Virus record (IMG/VR): IMGVR_UViG_3300009160_000113
Location: 1 to 30,900 of that record
Strand: one strand, 5' to 3'
Length of the DNA stretch: 30,900 nt
Source of the DNA: a virus
The first letter of the stretch is position 1. Every line of letters begins with the position of its first letter. The position numbers were made by a program, and so were the translations under genes. The notes beneath the pieces were generated by a model. The model made no database searches, was not told the origin of the DNA, and was given only the letters and a program-made list of their open reading frames with translations. This document shows, piece after piece, positions 7,622 to 15,138 of this stretch.

Positions 7622-9556
7622 CTATGCGCTAATATCTACCAATTCACAATTTCCATCAGAGCTGCAAGCAAGAGTAGCATTTGTTGAAGTTCCATCTTCT
7701 GTTTCATAAAAAGATAAATCCTCCCAACGAATTTCTTTTGGCATTTTTGCAACAAGGATCTCGTACTCTGCTTTGGTCACTTCTTGGTAAGGGGCTTGCT
7801 TATAAGAGTGATCTGAATGTGGAAGGAATGAAATTCCAGACACTTCATCAAAATGCTTATATACCCAAGCACCAACTTCCATCCACTCATCTTCCTTTAC
7901 AGAAACTGTGATTGATGGCTTATGCTCACACCATGCACGTTGGTAAACTAACCAAATATTTAAATGCTCAATAGCAGTTAAATCATTTCTAACAATTGCT
8001 CCTTCTGGTGCTTTTACTGGGAAAGAAAAAACATACGTTTCATTTGGCTTCATCACATCATCTTCTACTGGAATTCCAACTTCTTTAAGAAATACAGAAA
8101 TAGGATCTCCCTTTGAACCACGAACAGTTCTAATATAATATGGGGAATGCCACGCATGCATACCAGAAGATACTCCAACTAGTTGAGACACGGTTCCAGA
8201 TGGTTTTACGCATGTAATGGCTGCAGATTCTGGAATTCCAATTTTTCCTGCTTCTTTTTTATTTGTTTCTCTTGCTGATTCACGAAGATTCATCAAAAAA
8301 GCTTCAAGGGAAACTAGGTCTTCTTTCCCTGACATAAACTTGTTTCCAAATTGTCCAGTCAGAGAAACTCCAAGTAATCTTTCTTCTTCTGTATTATCTT
8401 TCCATATCTTTCTAAGATATTTAAAATCAGTAAGCGTAGATTGCCATGTGCCAAGAATTGTAGCTAGTTCTACTTTGCGTTCAATATCTTTCTTTGTATC
8501 ACCTTCACGTAATACGACTTCTGAAAGATTACAAAACTGGTAAGGACGTAAAATAATTTCTGAACACGGGTTAGTGCCATAGTGTATATCTGGATCTCTT
8601 CTTCCATATTTGGCTGCTTGGGCTTGAGCTGCGGCCACATTATATATACCTCGTTCTCCCGACTTTGAGTCATATAGAGATTTCCATTCTGCAATAAATT
8701 GCTCCATATCTGGCTTGCGTGAGTATGCAACAGAATTATTAGACAATGCTCTCTGAGGGCTTTGCTCCCACCAGTTTCCTGATTTAGCCTGTGCCATTTC
8801 AATATCGTTAATGTTAGAAAGAGAAATCATTGCTGAGCGACGAACTCCTCCTACAACAACTACTTCACCAATCTTGCACATAATATCATGGCATTCAATT
8901 GGCTTAAGGTTTCTTCCTGCGGCATTTTTAAATTTTGCAATTGTAAAATCAAACAAGTTAACCAAGGGCTGTGGACCAGATGATCTTCCGCCCATTGTCT
9001 TAAGTCTTGCGCCTGCAGGACGAACCTTAGAAACATCTATTGCTGGAATCTGACCAGACCAAAGAAGGGCTAGCAACTCACGATACGCTTTTGCCCATCC
9101 TTGCTTTGAATCTTCTACAATAATAACTGTAGTTGATTTTTCTAAAGATTCTGGGACGGCAGGAAGTTTATTAATATACTTGTATTCAACAGAAAACCCT
9201 ACACCCGTTCCACACATAAGGATATACATTGTTTCATCAAATGAACGTGGTGAGTCAACTGGCAAAAAAGCACAATTGTATCCTGCAACATTATCTCGTT
9301 CTAGTGCTGCTCCTGAAGTCATTACGGAGCGCATTGAGGGCATGACATTTCTTTTAAATACACCGTCTTTTAATTCCGCTACAAGCTTCTCAGTTGGAAT
9401 GTAATTGTGGTTTTGCTTTAGGTGATTCAGCATATAGTCAAAATATCTATCTACTGTTTCACCCCACGTTTCACGACGGTTCTCTTCTGGAATCCATCTA
9501 GCGTAACGCGATAACGCAATAAAATTTTCGTAAGGGTTTGCAATAGTATTTGACAT
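7622..9556 (-). CDS. nrdJ: Adenosylcobalamin-dependent ribonucleotide reductase (class II)
   Basis: This 644-residue enzyme reduces ribonucleotides to deoxyribonucleotides for phage DNA synthesis. Key residues are visible: first redox cysteine in YNCAF (C95), the thiyl-radical cysteine in NPCSEI (C331, with E333), its redox partner in YQFCNLSEV (C342), and a C-terminal shuttle pair C631/C637 (ACSSDGNCELVDI). The layout fits the monomeric, triphosphate-type class II family (Lactobacillus leichmannii type, about 740 residues), here somewhat shorter. No small subunit or activase gene lies nearby, as expected for class II. It uses vitamin B12 coenzyme from the host. The start is ATG at 9556. It sits oddly between the tail block and the lytic gene rather than among replication genes. 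Confidence 0.93.
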   Translation of the reverse strand: MSNTIANPYENFIALSRYARWIPEENRRETWGETVDRYFDYMLNHLKQNHNYIPTEKLVAELKDGVFKRNVMPSMRSVMTSGAALERDNVAGYNCAFLPVDSPRSFDETMYILMCGTGVGFSVEYKYINKLPAVPESLEKSTTVIIVEDSKQGWAKAYRELLALLWSGQIPAIDVSKVRPAGARLKTMGGRSSGPQPLVNLFDFTIAKFKNAAGRNLKPIECHDIMCKIGEVVVVGGVRRSAMISLSNINDIEMAQAKSGNWWEQSPQRALSNNSVAYSRKPDMEQFIAEWKSLYDSKSGERGIYNVAAAQAQAAKYGRRDPDIHYGTNPCSEIILRPYQFCNLSEVVLREGDTKKDIERKVELATILGTWQSTLTDFKYLRKIWKDNTEEERLLGVSLTGQFGNKFMSGKEDLVSLEAFLMNLRESARETNKKEAGKIGIPESAAITCVKPSGTVSQLVGVSSGMHAWHSPYYIRTVRGSKGDPISVFLKEVGIPVEDDVMKPNETYVFSFPVKAPEGAIVRNDLTAIEHLNIWLVYQRAWCEHKPSITVSVKEDEWMEVGAWVYKHFDEVSGISFLPHSDHSYKQAPYQEVTKAEYEILVAKMPKEIRWEDLSFYETEDGTSTNATLACSSDGNCELVDISA

Positions 9557-9711
9557 TTATAGTACCTGTTTCTCCGCCTAGCGGTCTAATTTAATTTAAG
9601 TAGAGTCCTATTCTACCAAACTTTTTTACGCATGGGAAGAGCATTAAATTAAAAGTAAAGAAAATAGCTTTATTATTAGTTAACTAAAACAAATATAACA
9701 TGACCTCTAGG

Positions 9712-9741
9712 TTGACAGATTAAACTTTTTAATGGTATTCT
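9712..9741 (+). promoter_or_regulatory. Sigma70-like promoter for the lytic gene operon
   Basis: TTGACA (9712-9717), an 18-base spacer and TATTCT (9736-9741) precede the lytic gene by about 33 bases. This canonical -35/-10 layout differs from the TGTCAG promoters of the 14-26 kb region, suggesting a different timing class. Confidence 0.7.
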
Positions 9742-9774
9742 TAGAGTTCGTTATCTCTATTGGAGGAAATGCCT

Positions 9775-10335
9775 ATGGAGAATATAAAAGAAAAGCTTAG
9801 CGATGTTTTACATCACTATGTTGCAATAGCAGTAGCTGTATTGTTTTTATTTACTGGTCAACCAGAAATGATTCAATCAGCATCTGCACTGGTTGTAAAA
9901 CCAGATGTAAAAACCGAAGCACAACTTGACAAGGAAACGCTGAAGCAATTCAGTAATACTGTGTGGAAACCATCTGAGTCTTTAACAGATAAAGAATTGG
10001 TTGAACTTCTCAAAGCTGTAGGCTTTGAGGGTAGCGCCCTTAAAATGGCGTGGGCCGTAGCTAAAAAGGAGTCTAATGGACGCCCAATGGCTTATAACGG
10101 CAACATAAAAACTGGAGACAGCTCTTATGGAATTTTTCAGATTAACATGTTGGGAAACCTAGGTGATAATCGTAAAGAAAAGTTCAAACTGGACAGTAAC
10201 TATTCGTTATTTGATCCAGCAATCAACGCAGAGATAACGTATTATATGACCAATGGCGGTCAAGATTGGTCGTCATGGAAAGGTTTAACTCCTCAAACAA
10301 AAGAGTGGCTAAACAAATTTCCATCTAGAAGTTAG
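9775..10335 (+). CDS. Lytic transglycosylase / lysozyme-like protein
   Basis: This 186-residue protein has an N-terminal hydrophobic segment (about residues 14-40) that looks like a signal anchor, a linker, and a lysozyme-like fold with AWAVAKKESNGRPMAYNGN and DSSYGIFQINM. The glutamate in KKES (E99) matches the catalytic residue of the SLT/goose-lysozyme superfamily, which cleaves peptidoglycan glycan strands. I chose ATG 9775: GGAGG (9762-9766) is 8 bases before it, whereas upstream in-frame TTG 9760 and ATG 9769 would overlap or crowd that site. It could be the endolysin with a signal-arrest-release type anchor, or a virion-associated wall hydrolase. Confidence 0.8.
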   Translation: MENIKEKLSDVLHHYVAIAVAVLFLFTGQPEMIQSASALVVKPDVKTEAQLDKETLKQFSNTVWKPSESLTDKELVELLKAVGFEGSALKMAWAVAKKESNGRPMAYNGNIKTGDSSYGIFQINMLGNLGDNRKEKFKLDSNYSLFDPAINAEITYYMTNGGQDWSSWKGLTPQTKEWLNKFPSRS

Positions 10336-10359
10336 AAAGGATTTACTATTAAGATACAA

Positions 10360-10569
10360 TTGGTATCTGAATATCTGAGCCTTTCAAGAGAAGGTCTTGT
10401 TTCAGAAATGGCTTGTCCATTAGATCAAGGCCTTCTCTTTTCTAACACAGACAACGAAGATAAAATTTTTATTTATTGTGTTTCTTGTAAATACAAAAGC
10501 TATGTCGGTACAGCCCTTTATAGCAAAATGGTGAAAGAAATAAAAAATGCAAATAGAAAGCAAGTTTAA
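10360..10569 (+). CDS. Small zinc-ribbon-like protein
   Basis: About 69 residues with one Cys early (MACPLDQG) and a CVSC pair later (IYCVSCKYKSYVG), a possible degenerate zinc ribbon. The start is uncertain. TTG 10360 is conventional, but the best ribosome-binding site (AAAGGA, 10336-10341) sits 6 bases before an in-frame ATT at 10348, and 18 bases before the TTG. Its end overlaps the next gene by 23 bases. Function unknown. Confidence 0.62.
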   Translation: MVSEYLSLSREGLVSEMACPLDQGLLFSNTDNEDKIFIYCVSCKYKSYVGTALYSKMVKEIKNANRKQV

Positions 10570-10741
10570 TAAGGACTTGGTTTTAGATATGTCTTCTAAT
10601 ATACCATGTGCACATATACCTAGGGCATTTCTTGCTGAAAAAGCATTAAATGTCATACAATCATATTTAGAGCTAGCTAAAGTTCGAGGCTTAAATACAA
10701 TTGACGAAGTGCTTGAAGATATAAAAGTAAAAAATGACTGA
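10547..10741 (+). CDS. Small protein of unknown function
   Basis: This 64-residue protein is helical in appearance (AEKALNVIQSYLELAKVRG…TIDEVLEDIKVK). It overlaps both neighbours and is part of the operon behind the lytic gene. No family is recognised. Confidence 0.68.
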   Translation: MQIESKFNKDLVLDMSSNIPCAHIPRAFLAEKALNVIQSYLELAKVRGLNTIDEVLEDIKVKND

Positions 10742-10937
10742 AACTAATTCTAGCAACCTAGAAGACAATCTGCCTATGGTAAATTATATAATGCTTCATA
10801 GAATATATGACGTATTATGCCTGATAGCCAAGCAAGGTGGGGATGTAAAAGAAATAGAGAAAATGGTAGAATATCATAAAGAAGGATTCTTGCTGGGACC
10901 TTCCCCAGCATTTATTTCTGAGGAGAATAATGGATAG
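10734..10937 (+). CDS. Small protein of unknown function
   Basis: This 67-residue protein begins inside the preceding gene (8-base overlap) and ends inside the next one (8 bases), indicating coupled translation. It has a predicted helix (MLHRIYDVLCLIAKQGGDVKEIEKMVEY). No family is recognised. Confidence 0.66.
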   Translation: MTETNSSNLEDNLPMVNYIMLHRIYDVLCLIAKQGGDVKEIEKMVEYHKEGFLLGPSPAFISEENNG

Positions 10938-11115
10938 AGAAGAAATAATCAACCTCATGACTGAGGTTTTTAGCGAAACAAATAAGAGCATGGCTCTAGC
11001 AAGCGGTATGGAAGAGGCTGAAGTAGATAAGTTTATTGAGCAAAGCACTCCTTCTATTAATCATGCATTGACTGCTGTATACGATGTGCTTCTTGAAAAA
11101 GAACTCGTAAAATAG
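10930..11115 (+). CDS. Small acidic helical protein
   Basis: This 61-residue acidic protein starts MDREEIINLMTEVFSE and has a GAGGAG site just upstream, within the preceding gene. It is the last gene of the lytic operon; a new promoter begins 8 bases after its stop codon. Function unknown. Confidence 0.68.
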   Translation: MDREEIINLMTEVFSETNKSMALASGMEEAEVDKFIEQSTPSINHALTAVYDVLLEKELVK

Positions 11116-11122
11116 TATTGCT

Positions 11123-11151
11123 TTGTCAAAAAAAATATACTACAATATAAG
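11123..11151 (+). promoter_or_regulatory. Promoter of the methyltransferase leader
   Basis: TTGTCA (11123-11128), a 17-base A-rich spacer and TATAAG (11146-11151) form a good sigma70-type promoter. A perfect 7-bp inverted repeat (GTGTAAT/ATTACAC, 11153-11170) covers the predicted start of transcription and could be an operator or a 5' hairpin. Confidence 0.66.
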
Positions 11152-11190
11152 TGTGTAATATTAATTACACTATGCGGATATAACGCAACA

Positions 11191-11226
11191 AAAACCCTAA
11201 AGGATCCGCCTCCTTTGGGGTTTTTT
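11191..11226 (+). terminator. Rho-independent terminator inside a 5' leader
   Basis: AAAACCCTAAAGGA pairs with TCCTTTGGGGTTTT over a 6-base loop (one G·T pair) and is followed by TT-G-TTT. It lies between a promoter and the methyltransferase start codon, whose AAGGAG site begins at 11231 right after the T-run. A leader segment, GCGGAT at about 11174-11179, is complementary to ATCCGC in the terminator loop region (11203-11208), so alternative pairing is possible. It may act as an attenuator, or end a small RNA of about 70 bases. Confidence 0.8.
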
Positions 11227-11240
11227 GTTTAAGGAGCAAA

Positions 11241-11873
11241 ATGGACTCGTATTTAAGCAGATGGACTGAAGACCAAGATTTTGTAAAACTACATAATGAT
11301 TTTAATTTAATATGTAACATACAAAATTCTATGGACAATGCCCAGTACGGAAGAATATATATACTTAGGCAATTAGCAAGACATCAATCTGTAGTAAACC
11401 CTGATTTAAATTTTGCTGAGTCTGGTGTATACGCTGGAATGACAATGTTTTTTACCGCCGAGTTCTGTAATAAATCTTTTATAGGCATTGATTCTTGGGA
11501 AGGTGTTTCTGAGCCAGGAGAATTCGATACAGAATATTTTAAAACAGTAAAGTTAAAATCTGAAATGGCGTGGGCAAAAAACAACCTATCTAGATACAAA
11601 AATATAGAATTAAAAAAAGGCTGGATACCAGAAGTATTTAAAGACATAGAAGATAAGCAATACTCATTTGTACATGTAGATGTAGACCTATATGAACCAA
11701 CAAAAGAATCTATAGAGTACTTTTGGCCTAAAATAGTTTCTGGTGGGGTATTAATATGTGATGACTACGGATCTTATAAAACAGAAGGATCTAGGAAAGC
11801 TGTAAAAGATGCTTTTGAAAACCACAATATACTTGAGTTGCCGACTGGCCAGGCTATTATGTGGAAGAAATGA
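11241..11873 (+). CDS. TylF/MycF-family O-methyltransferase-like protein
   Basis: This 210-residue protein has the layout of TylF/MycF-type class I methyltransferases, which transfer a methyl group from S-adenosylmethionine to sugar hydroxyls. Visible motifs are AESGVYAGMT (residues 59-68, cofactor loop), GIDSWEG (82-88), HVDVDLYEPT (145-154, acidic metal/cofactor site) and GGVLICDDYG (168-177). It is followed by a 2OG-Fe(II) oxygenase 12 bases downstream, so the pair may modify a sugar, peptide or nucleobase. The substrate cannot be read from sequence. Phages use similar genes to decorate virion glycans or host surface sugars. Confidence 0.82.
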   Translation: MDSYLSRWTEDQDFVKLHNDFNLICNIQNSMDNAQYGRIYILRQLARHQSVVNPDLNFAESGVYAGMTMFFTAEFCNKSFIGIDSWEGVSEPGEFDTEYFKTVKLKSEMAWAKNNLSRYKNIELKKGWIPEVFKDIEDKQYSFVHVDVDLYEPTKESIEYFWPKIVSGGVLICDDYGSYKTEGSRKAVKDAFENHNILELPTGQAIMWKK

Positions 11874-11885
11874 TACAATAATACT

Positions 11886-12536
11886 ATGACTACTTGGATG
11901 AAAAAAGAATTTGAAGATAGTGGATATTCTGTAGAGTGCCCTATTGATGGGCTTCTAGTTGTTAAAAATTTTATAACACCAGAAGAAATTGAAGAATATA
12001 AATCTATTATTGCAAATATTACGGAAGAGCAATGGGATGAGTGGTATACAAGCCAATTAAAAGTTTTTACAAAACAAAAATTTGGAAGAGAAGATGTTGA
12101 AAATTTAGTCAAAGAAGGTTTGTATGAAATAACATCAAACTGGAATGACAAAAACTATTCATTTATCAACGCAGAAATTCATAGAAGAATAGATAAAAGA
12201 TTTAATGATGTTCTTGAAAAAACAGATGAAGGACTAATATTGAGTGGATTTTATTTCTTTCAAAGAATGTACGACGGTGTTCAGCTAGTATCCCATCATG
12301 ATCAAAACACAGATGAATCAATTAAGCATGCTGCAGTAATATATATAAATGACGATTATAATGGTGGAGAAATTTTTTGGGCTAAAAAGAATTTTGAAAT
12401 GAAACCAGCCCCTGGAGATCTTTTACTATTTGGTGGAGATCCAGAGTGGGAACACGGAGTAAGGTTTGTAACGGAAGGACCTATGAGATATGTCCTTCCA
12501 GGATTTATAAAGATACCTAACTTTTATAAGCCTTAA
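11886..12536 (+). CDS. 2-oxoglutarate/Fe(II)-dependent oxygenase
   Basis: This 216-residue protein shows the prolyl-4-hydroxylase-like pattern: iron ligands H137-x-D139 (SHHDQNTD) and H190 (PEWEHGV), with R201 (MRYVLPGF) as the likely 2-oxoglutarate anchor, and the GGEIFW strand between them. Such enzymes hydroxylate proteins or small molecules with O2 and 2-oxoglutarate. It follows the methyltransferase closely in one operon and ends 3 bases before an oppositely oriented gene. Substrate unknown. Confidence 0.82.
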   Translation: MTTWMKKEFEDSGYSVECPIDGLLVVKNFITPEEIEEYKSIIANITEEQWDEWYTSQLKVFTKQKFGREDVENLVKEGLYEITSNWNDKNYSFINAEIHRRIDKRFNDVLEKTDEGLILSGFYFFQRMYDGVQLVSHHDQNTDESIKHAAVIYINDDYNGGEIFWAKKNFEMKPAPGDLLLFGGDPEWEHGVRFVTEGPMRYVLPGFIKIPNFYKP

Positions 12537-12539
12537 TTT

Positions 12540-13094
12540 TTATGAAAAAGTAACACACAAAATAAGAGAGTCTTCTTCTCCAAAATTAGATAGCTCTTCG
12601 CTACAAGGATTTGTAAGTATACAATATGATTCATTTGCACTGAAAGTTTTTTCTTCAACAAGGCTTGTCTTTAAGCTTCCGTCAAATACAATATACATCT
12701 TGTACCGCTCTTCGGCATCGTCTTCTACTTCTGATCCATAAAAAACATTATTTGTATATGTAAATGGCTCAGAATTAGAATAAGCAATTGTATAATACTT
12801 ACTTACTGTTGGGAAAGAACCATTTTGTGTTTCAAAAAGCTCTGCTAGCTTTGTTCTAATTCCAACAAAAATAGGTTTTACTAAAAATCTTGAATGATAA
12901 TAAACAGTTTTTGTTATATTGCCATCAACATCGACAAATTTTTCATCATCTGCTGCAGTTGCTAGCCATTCTTTAAGAGCAATTATATCTTCTTCTGGAA
13001 TACTCATAAAAAAAATATTCTCTTTAACTTTAGGCTCAAGGCCTGTGATTTCTGGCTCTTCTCCAGCGTGAGTTACATCATCAAGTATTCCCAT
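12540..13094 (-). CDS. Unknown protein, coupled to upstream gene
   Basis: The likely start is ATG 13094, whose A is shared with the upstream stop (TAATG), giving 184 residues (MGILDDVTHAGEEPEI…). A longer form from 13112 is less likely. The sequence is acidic with a beta-rich C-terminal half (YKMYIVFDGSLKTSLVEEK…SLILCVTFS) and resembles cupin-like sheets only loosely. No motif is recognised. Confidence 0.68.
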   Translation of the reverse strand: MGILDDVTHAGEEPEITGLEPKVKENIFFMSIPEEDIIALKEWLATAADDEKFVDVDGNITKTVYYHSRFLVKPIFVGIRTKLAELFETQNGSFPTVSKYYTIAYSNSEPFTYTNNVFYGSEVEDDAEERYKMYIVFDGSLKTSLVEEKTFSANESYCILTNPCSEELSNFGEEDSLILCVTFS

Positions 13095-13387
13095 TACTTT
13101 GCAGCCTTCCAAGCTTCAAGATCTGACATATCAGATTCTGTTCCAAAGTTTGATACTAGGTATTCTTCCGATTCTTCCAACTTTAAATTGGCTGTATCAG
13201 TAGTCAATTCATCGTAATTTTGATCTTCTTGATACTTGAGTGTCAACTTGCCATCTTTTGTTGCTTCAACAATGTCTTCATCAGATAGTGATGGGTTTGC
13301 TGCTTTAAATTCTTTAACTAGAAAAAGGTCAAACTTATTCCAGATAGCCTCTACTCTTTCAGAGTCAATTGTACTAAAAAATGCCAT
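13094..13387 (-). CDS. Unknown acidic protein
   Basis: This 97-residue acidic protein (MAFFSTIDSERVEAIWNKFD…) follows a good promoter on the minus strand and an AAGGAGA-type site before the ATG. It is coupled through TAATG to the next gene. It could be a structural or regulatory partner of that protein; no family is recognised. Confidence 0.7.
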   Translation of the reverse strand: MAFFSTIDSERVEAIWNKFDLFLVKEFKAANPSLSDEDIVEATKDGKLTLKYQEDQNYDELTTDTANLKLEESEEYLVSNFGTESDMSDLEAWKAAK

Positions 13388-13420
13388 GGTGTATCTCCTT
13401 TAATTTTTAAGAATAAGTAT

Positions 13421-13449
13421 ATTATACCCTACATATTCTACAGATTCAA
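13421..13449 (-). promoter_or_regulatory. Minus-strand sigma70-like promoter
   Basis: Read on the minus strand: TTGAAT (13449-13444), 17 bases, TATAAT (13426-13421), then the gene starting at 13387 about 33 bases on. This is one of the clearest canonical promoters in the window. Confidence 0.72.
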
Positions 13450-13484
13450 TGTCATAAAAAGTGCGGCGAAAAGTGAGCCGAAAA

Positions 13485-13640
13485 TTAGAGACCATCATTT
13501 TCACTTTCCTGTATTTTCCTCAACATCTCTATATATGCCAGTGCATCTTCCTCAGATGGCCCCTTTATATATTCCTGTACAGGTACACCTGCCCATAGAA
13601 TAAAAAGGAGGGCGGAAAGAGGAACATCATAAGCTAGCAT
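13485..13640 (-). CDS. Micro-protein of unknown function
   Basis: This 51-residue frame (MLAYDVPLSALLFILWAGVP…) has a hydrophobic stretch at residues 6-20 and a charged helical C-terminus (EEDALAYIEMLRKIQESEND). The frame stays open for about 13 codons upstream of the ATG, toward the tRNA gene. It may be a small membrane-associated protein. Confidence 0.5.
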   Translation of the reverse strand: MLAYDVPLSALLFILWAGVPVQEYIKGPSEEDALAYIEMLRKIQESENDGL

Positions 13641-13670
13641 ATAGGTATTATACTCCCAATTTAATCCAAG

Positions 13671-13745
13671 TAGGCCTATTGGGATTTGAACCCAAAGTCG
13701 ATTGCATATAAGACAATTGCTTTAACCAGATTAAGCTATAGGCCC
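13671..13745 (-). tRNA. tRNA-Ile (anticodon UAU)
   Basis: The minus strand folds as a full cloverleaf: acceptor GGGCCTA with TAGGCCT (first pair a wobble), D stem GCTT/AAGC, anticodon stem ATTGT/GCAAT, loop CTTATAT (anticodon TAT in the 34-36 positions), T stem TTGGG/CCCAA with loop TTCAAAT, and discriminator A. No CCA is encoded. It would read the AUA isoleucine codon, which is common in this AT-rich phage. Bacteria usually read AUA with a CAU tRNA modified to lysidine, so a UAU form is notable. Confidence 0.85.
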
Positions 13746-13750
13746 TTATA

Positions 13751-13828
13751 TTAGCCTATTATCTGATATATGATACCAAGGATAAAAGTCATTGCAGTTA
13801 CTATGGCTATAGCCAAAAGAAGTTTCAC
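13751..13828 (-). CDS. 25-residue single-span membrane peptide
   Basis: A GTG-started frame (MKLLLAIAIVTAMTFILGIIYQ…) overlaps the upstream stop as GTGA, a standard coupled start, with GGGGATAG before it. Almost the whole peptide is one membrane helix. The overlap with a credible upstream gene supports it despite its tiny size. Confidence 0.55.
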   Translation of the reverse strand: MKLLLAIAIVTAMTFILGIIYQIIG

Positions 13829-13932
13829 TGTTCTATCCCCGTTTTTTTAAAAATTGAATCTAGGACTTGATCCATAGAATCATCTATCGTTCTAGTATGT
13901 TGCTTTGTACAGCTTCCACATTCTCTACACAT
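13825..13932 (-). CDS. 35-residue Cys-rich micro-protein
   Basis: This short frame opens MCRECGSCTKQHTRT, with C-x2-C-x2-C plus a His that could bind zinc, and ends KKTGIEQ. An AGGTGA site lies 6 bases before the ATG. It is coupled to the membrane peptide that follows. Confidence 0.58.
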   Translation of the reverse strand: MCRECGSCTKQHTRTIDDSMDQVLDSIFKKTGIEQ

Positions 13933-14333
13933 ATCTATCACCTATTTGTCTTATATTCTTTATCTTGTTTTATAGATTTTATCTGGGGATATTAGATTTT
14001 AGGAAAGCCCCCCTACCCCCCAAATTTTTTCTTTTTGGAAAGATAGAGAAAGCAATTCCTGGAACATATATCCACAGATGTTATCTGGTACATATTGAGT
14101 TTCAGGGTAAGCCCCCCACAAAGCAAACTAAGTGTAGCATTTTACTTTTACCAAAGTCAATAGCTTATATAACAGCTATGTTGATCAAGTAGTATCTTAC
14201 CATATTCCCCGCCATATATTCTAGTTGACTGCTTTTTCAGATTTCACAAAATGTTAATATATTTTTTACATGTATGATACACAATCTAGGCAAAACGGAC
14301 ATTTGGGATAGTGCGCCCATAGTTAAGCGTTTT
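13933..14333. other. Non-coding divergent region
   Basis: I see no convincing gene here. The segment separates leftward genes (from 13932) from the rightward cassettes (from 14466). It holds two C-rich tracts (around 14007-14024 and 14110-14118), a CAGAT-GTT-ATCTG inverted repeat (14075-14087), and an AT-rich stretch around 14250-14275. Early control elements or an origin could lie here, but nothing decisive is visible. Confidence 0.5.
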
Positions 14334-14430
14334 TGTGATGTATCTCACGCAATTATTTTGTGATGTGCCTCACAATGTCCGAATTATACGCATTTTGGAT
14401 TAGACATTTGTCAGACCCCCATGCTATGCT
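14334..14430 (+). promoter_or_regulatory. Cassette promoter 1 with two Crp-like sites
   Basis: Two palindromes, TGTGATGTATCTCACG (14334-14349) and TGTGATGTGCCTCACA (14359-14374), precede TGTCAG (14409-14414), 10 bases, and TATGCT (14425-14430). A leader containing ACGAAAGG follows. Confidence 0.75.
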
Positions 14431-14465
14431 TAAGGTATAACAAACAAACGAAAGGTAATCATCTA

Positions 14466-14612
14466 ATGAATACACTAGAACGAATTAGAAAAGAACAACA
14501 AGAGCGTTATGCGATACAGCGTGAGAAAGATAAGGCTAAAATTGAGGCTATGTTTTCTAACAATTCCCGCCCATTAAATAACGCTTACCTACTAGCAAAA
14601 GAGGAGAACTAG
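14466..14612 (+). CDS. Small charged helical protein
   Basis: This 48-residue, Lys/Glu-rich protein (MNTLERIRKEQQERYAIQREK…) is probably one long helix. The start at 14466 is fixed by the promoter and the AACGAAAGG leader; an upstream in-frame ATG at 14421 lies inside the -10 element and cannot be used. Confidence 0.72.
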   Translation: MNTLERIRKEQQERYAIQREKDKAKIEAMFSNNSRPLNNAYLLAKEEN

Positions 14613-14688
14613 TGTGACGAAGGTCACATAAATACTTTTGCGACACACCCGACAATGTCCCCAAAATGTCAGACCCCCATGCTACACT
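14613..14688 (+). promoter_or_regulatory. Cassette promoter 2 with Crp-like site
   Basis: TGTGACGAAGGTCACA (14613-14628) begins right after the preceding stop codon. It is followed by GCGACACACCC, TGTCAG (14667-14672), 10 bases and TACACT (14683-14688). Confidence 0.74.
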
Positions 14689-14720
14689 TACAACATAACA
14701 ACAACGAAAGGTCACAATAA

Positions 14721-14834
14721 ATGACACTAGATGAATACAAGCAAATGGTAGAGGCTCAACGCCTTGCCTCCCTATCAGTAGCCCTAGAGGCGCTAACTAA
14801 GTCAGACGCTATTGCTAAGGAGATGAATAAATAA
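14721..14834 (+). CDS. 37-residue protein
   Basis: A short helical protein (MTLDEYKQMVEAQRLASLSVALEAL…) with a GAAAGG leader. It opens a five-gene chain whose members overlap by one base as TAATG or are separated by two bases. Function unknown. Confidence 0.65.
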   Translation: MTLDEYKQMVEAQRLASLSVALEALTKSDAIAKEMNK

Positions 14835-15016
14835 TGTCATACGCATACTCATACGAAACTAACTCAGTATCTAAATGGGATACTATCCAATCAGATGTCG
14901 CAGACGCATACGCATACCTTGATGAGGTAGATGAGGAACAACCTCCACTAGATGATTTTGATGACTCAGATGATGAGGCACTAGCAAAACTATTCGCACT
15001 AACATGGGAGAACTAA
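14834..15016 (+). CDS. Small very acidic protein
   Basis: This 60-residue protein is rich in Asp/Glu (DEVDEEQPPLDDFDDSDDEA) with an aromatic N-terminus (MSYAYSYETNS). Such DNA-mimic-like charge is seen in some phage inhibitors of host DNA-binding proteins, but nothing here proves that role. Its start overlaps the upstream stop by one base. Confidence 0.7.
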   Translation: MSYAYSYETNSVSKWDTIQSDVADAYAYLDEVDEEQPPLDDFDDSDDEALAKLFALTWEN

Positions 15017-15018
15017 TA

Positions 15019-15138
15019 ATGATGTACCCTAACGATACACTAGCAAACATGGCTAAAGATTTTGGCTATGATGTAACACCTAACTTTCTTGAACTACTAA
15101 ACAAGGCTTATGAACTAGGCGTGGAGGATACTTACTAA
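15019..15138 (+). CDS. 39-residue protein
   Basis: A short frame (MMYPNDTLANMAKDFGYDVT…) two bases after the preceding stop and overlapping the next start by one base. Function unknown. Confidence 0.6.
   Translation: MMYPNDTLANMAKDFGYDVTPNFLELLNKAYELGVEDTY

Noticed and set aside
9760-9774. Upstream TTG 9760 or ATG 9769 as start of the lytic gene
   Set aside because: Both overlap or crowd the GGAGG site, which is ideally spaced for ATG 9775.
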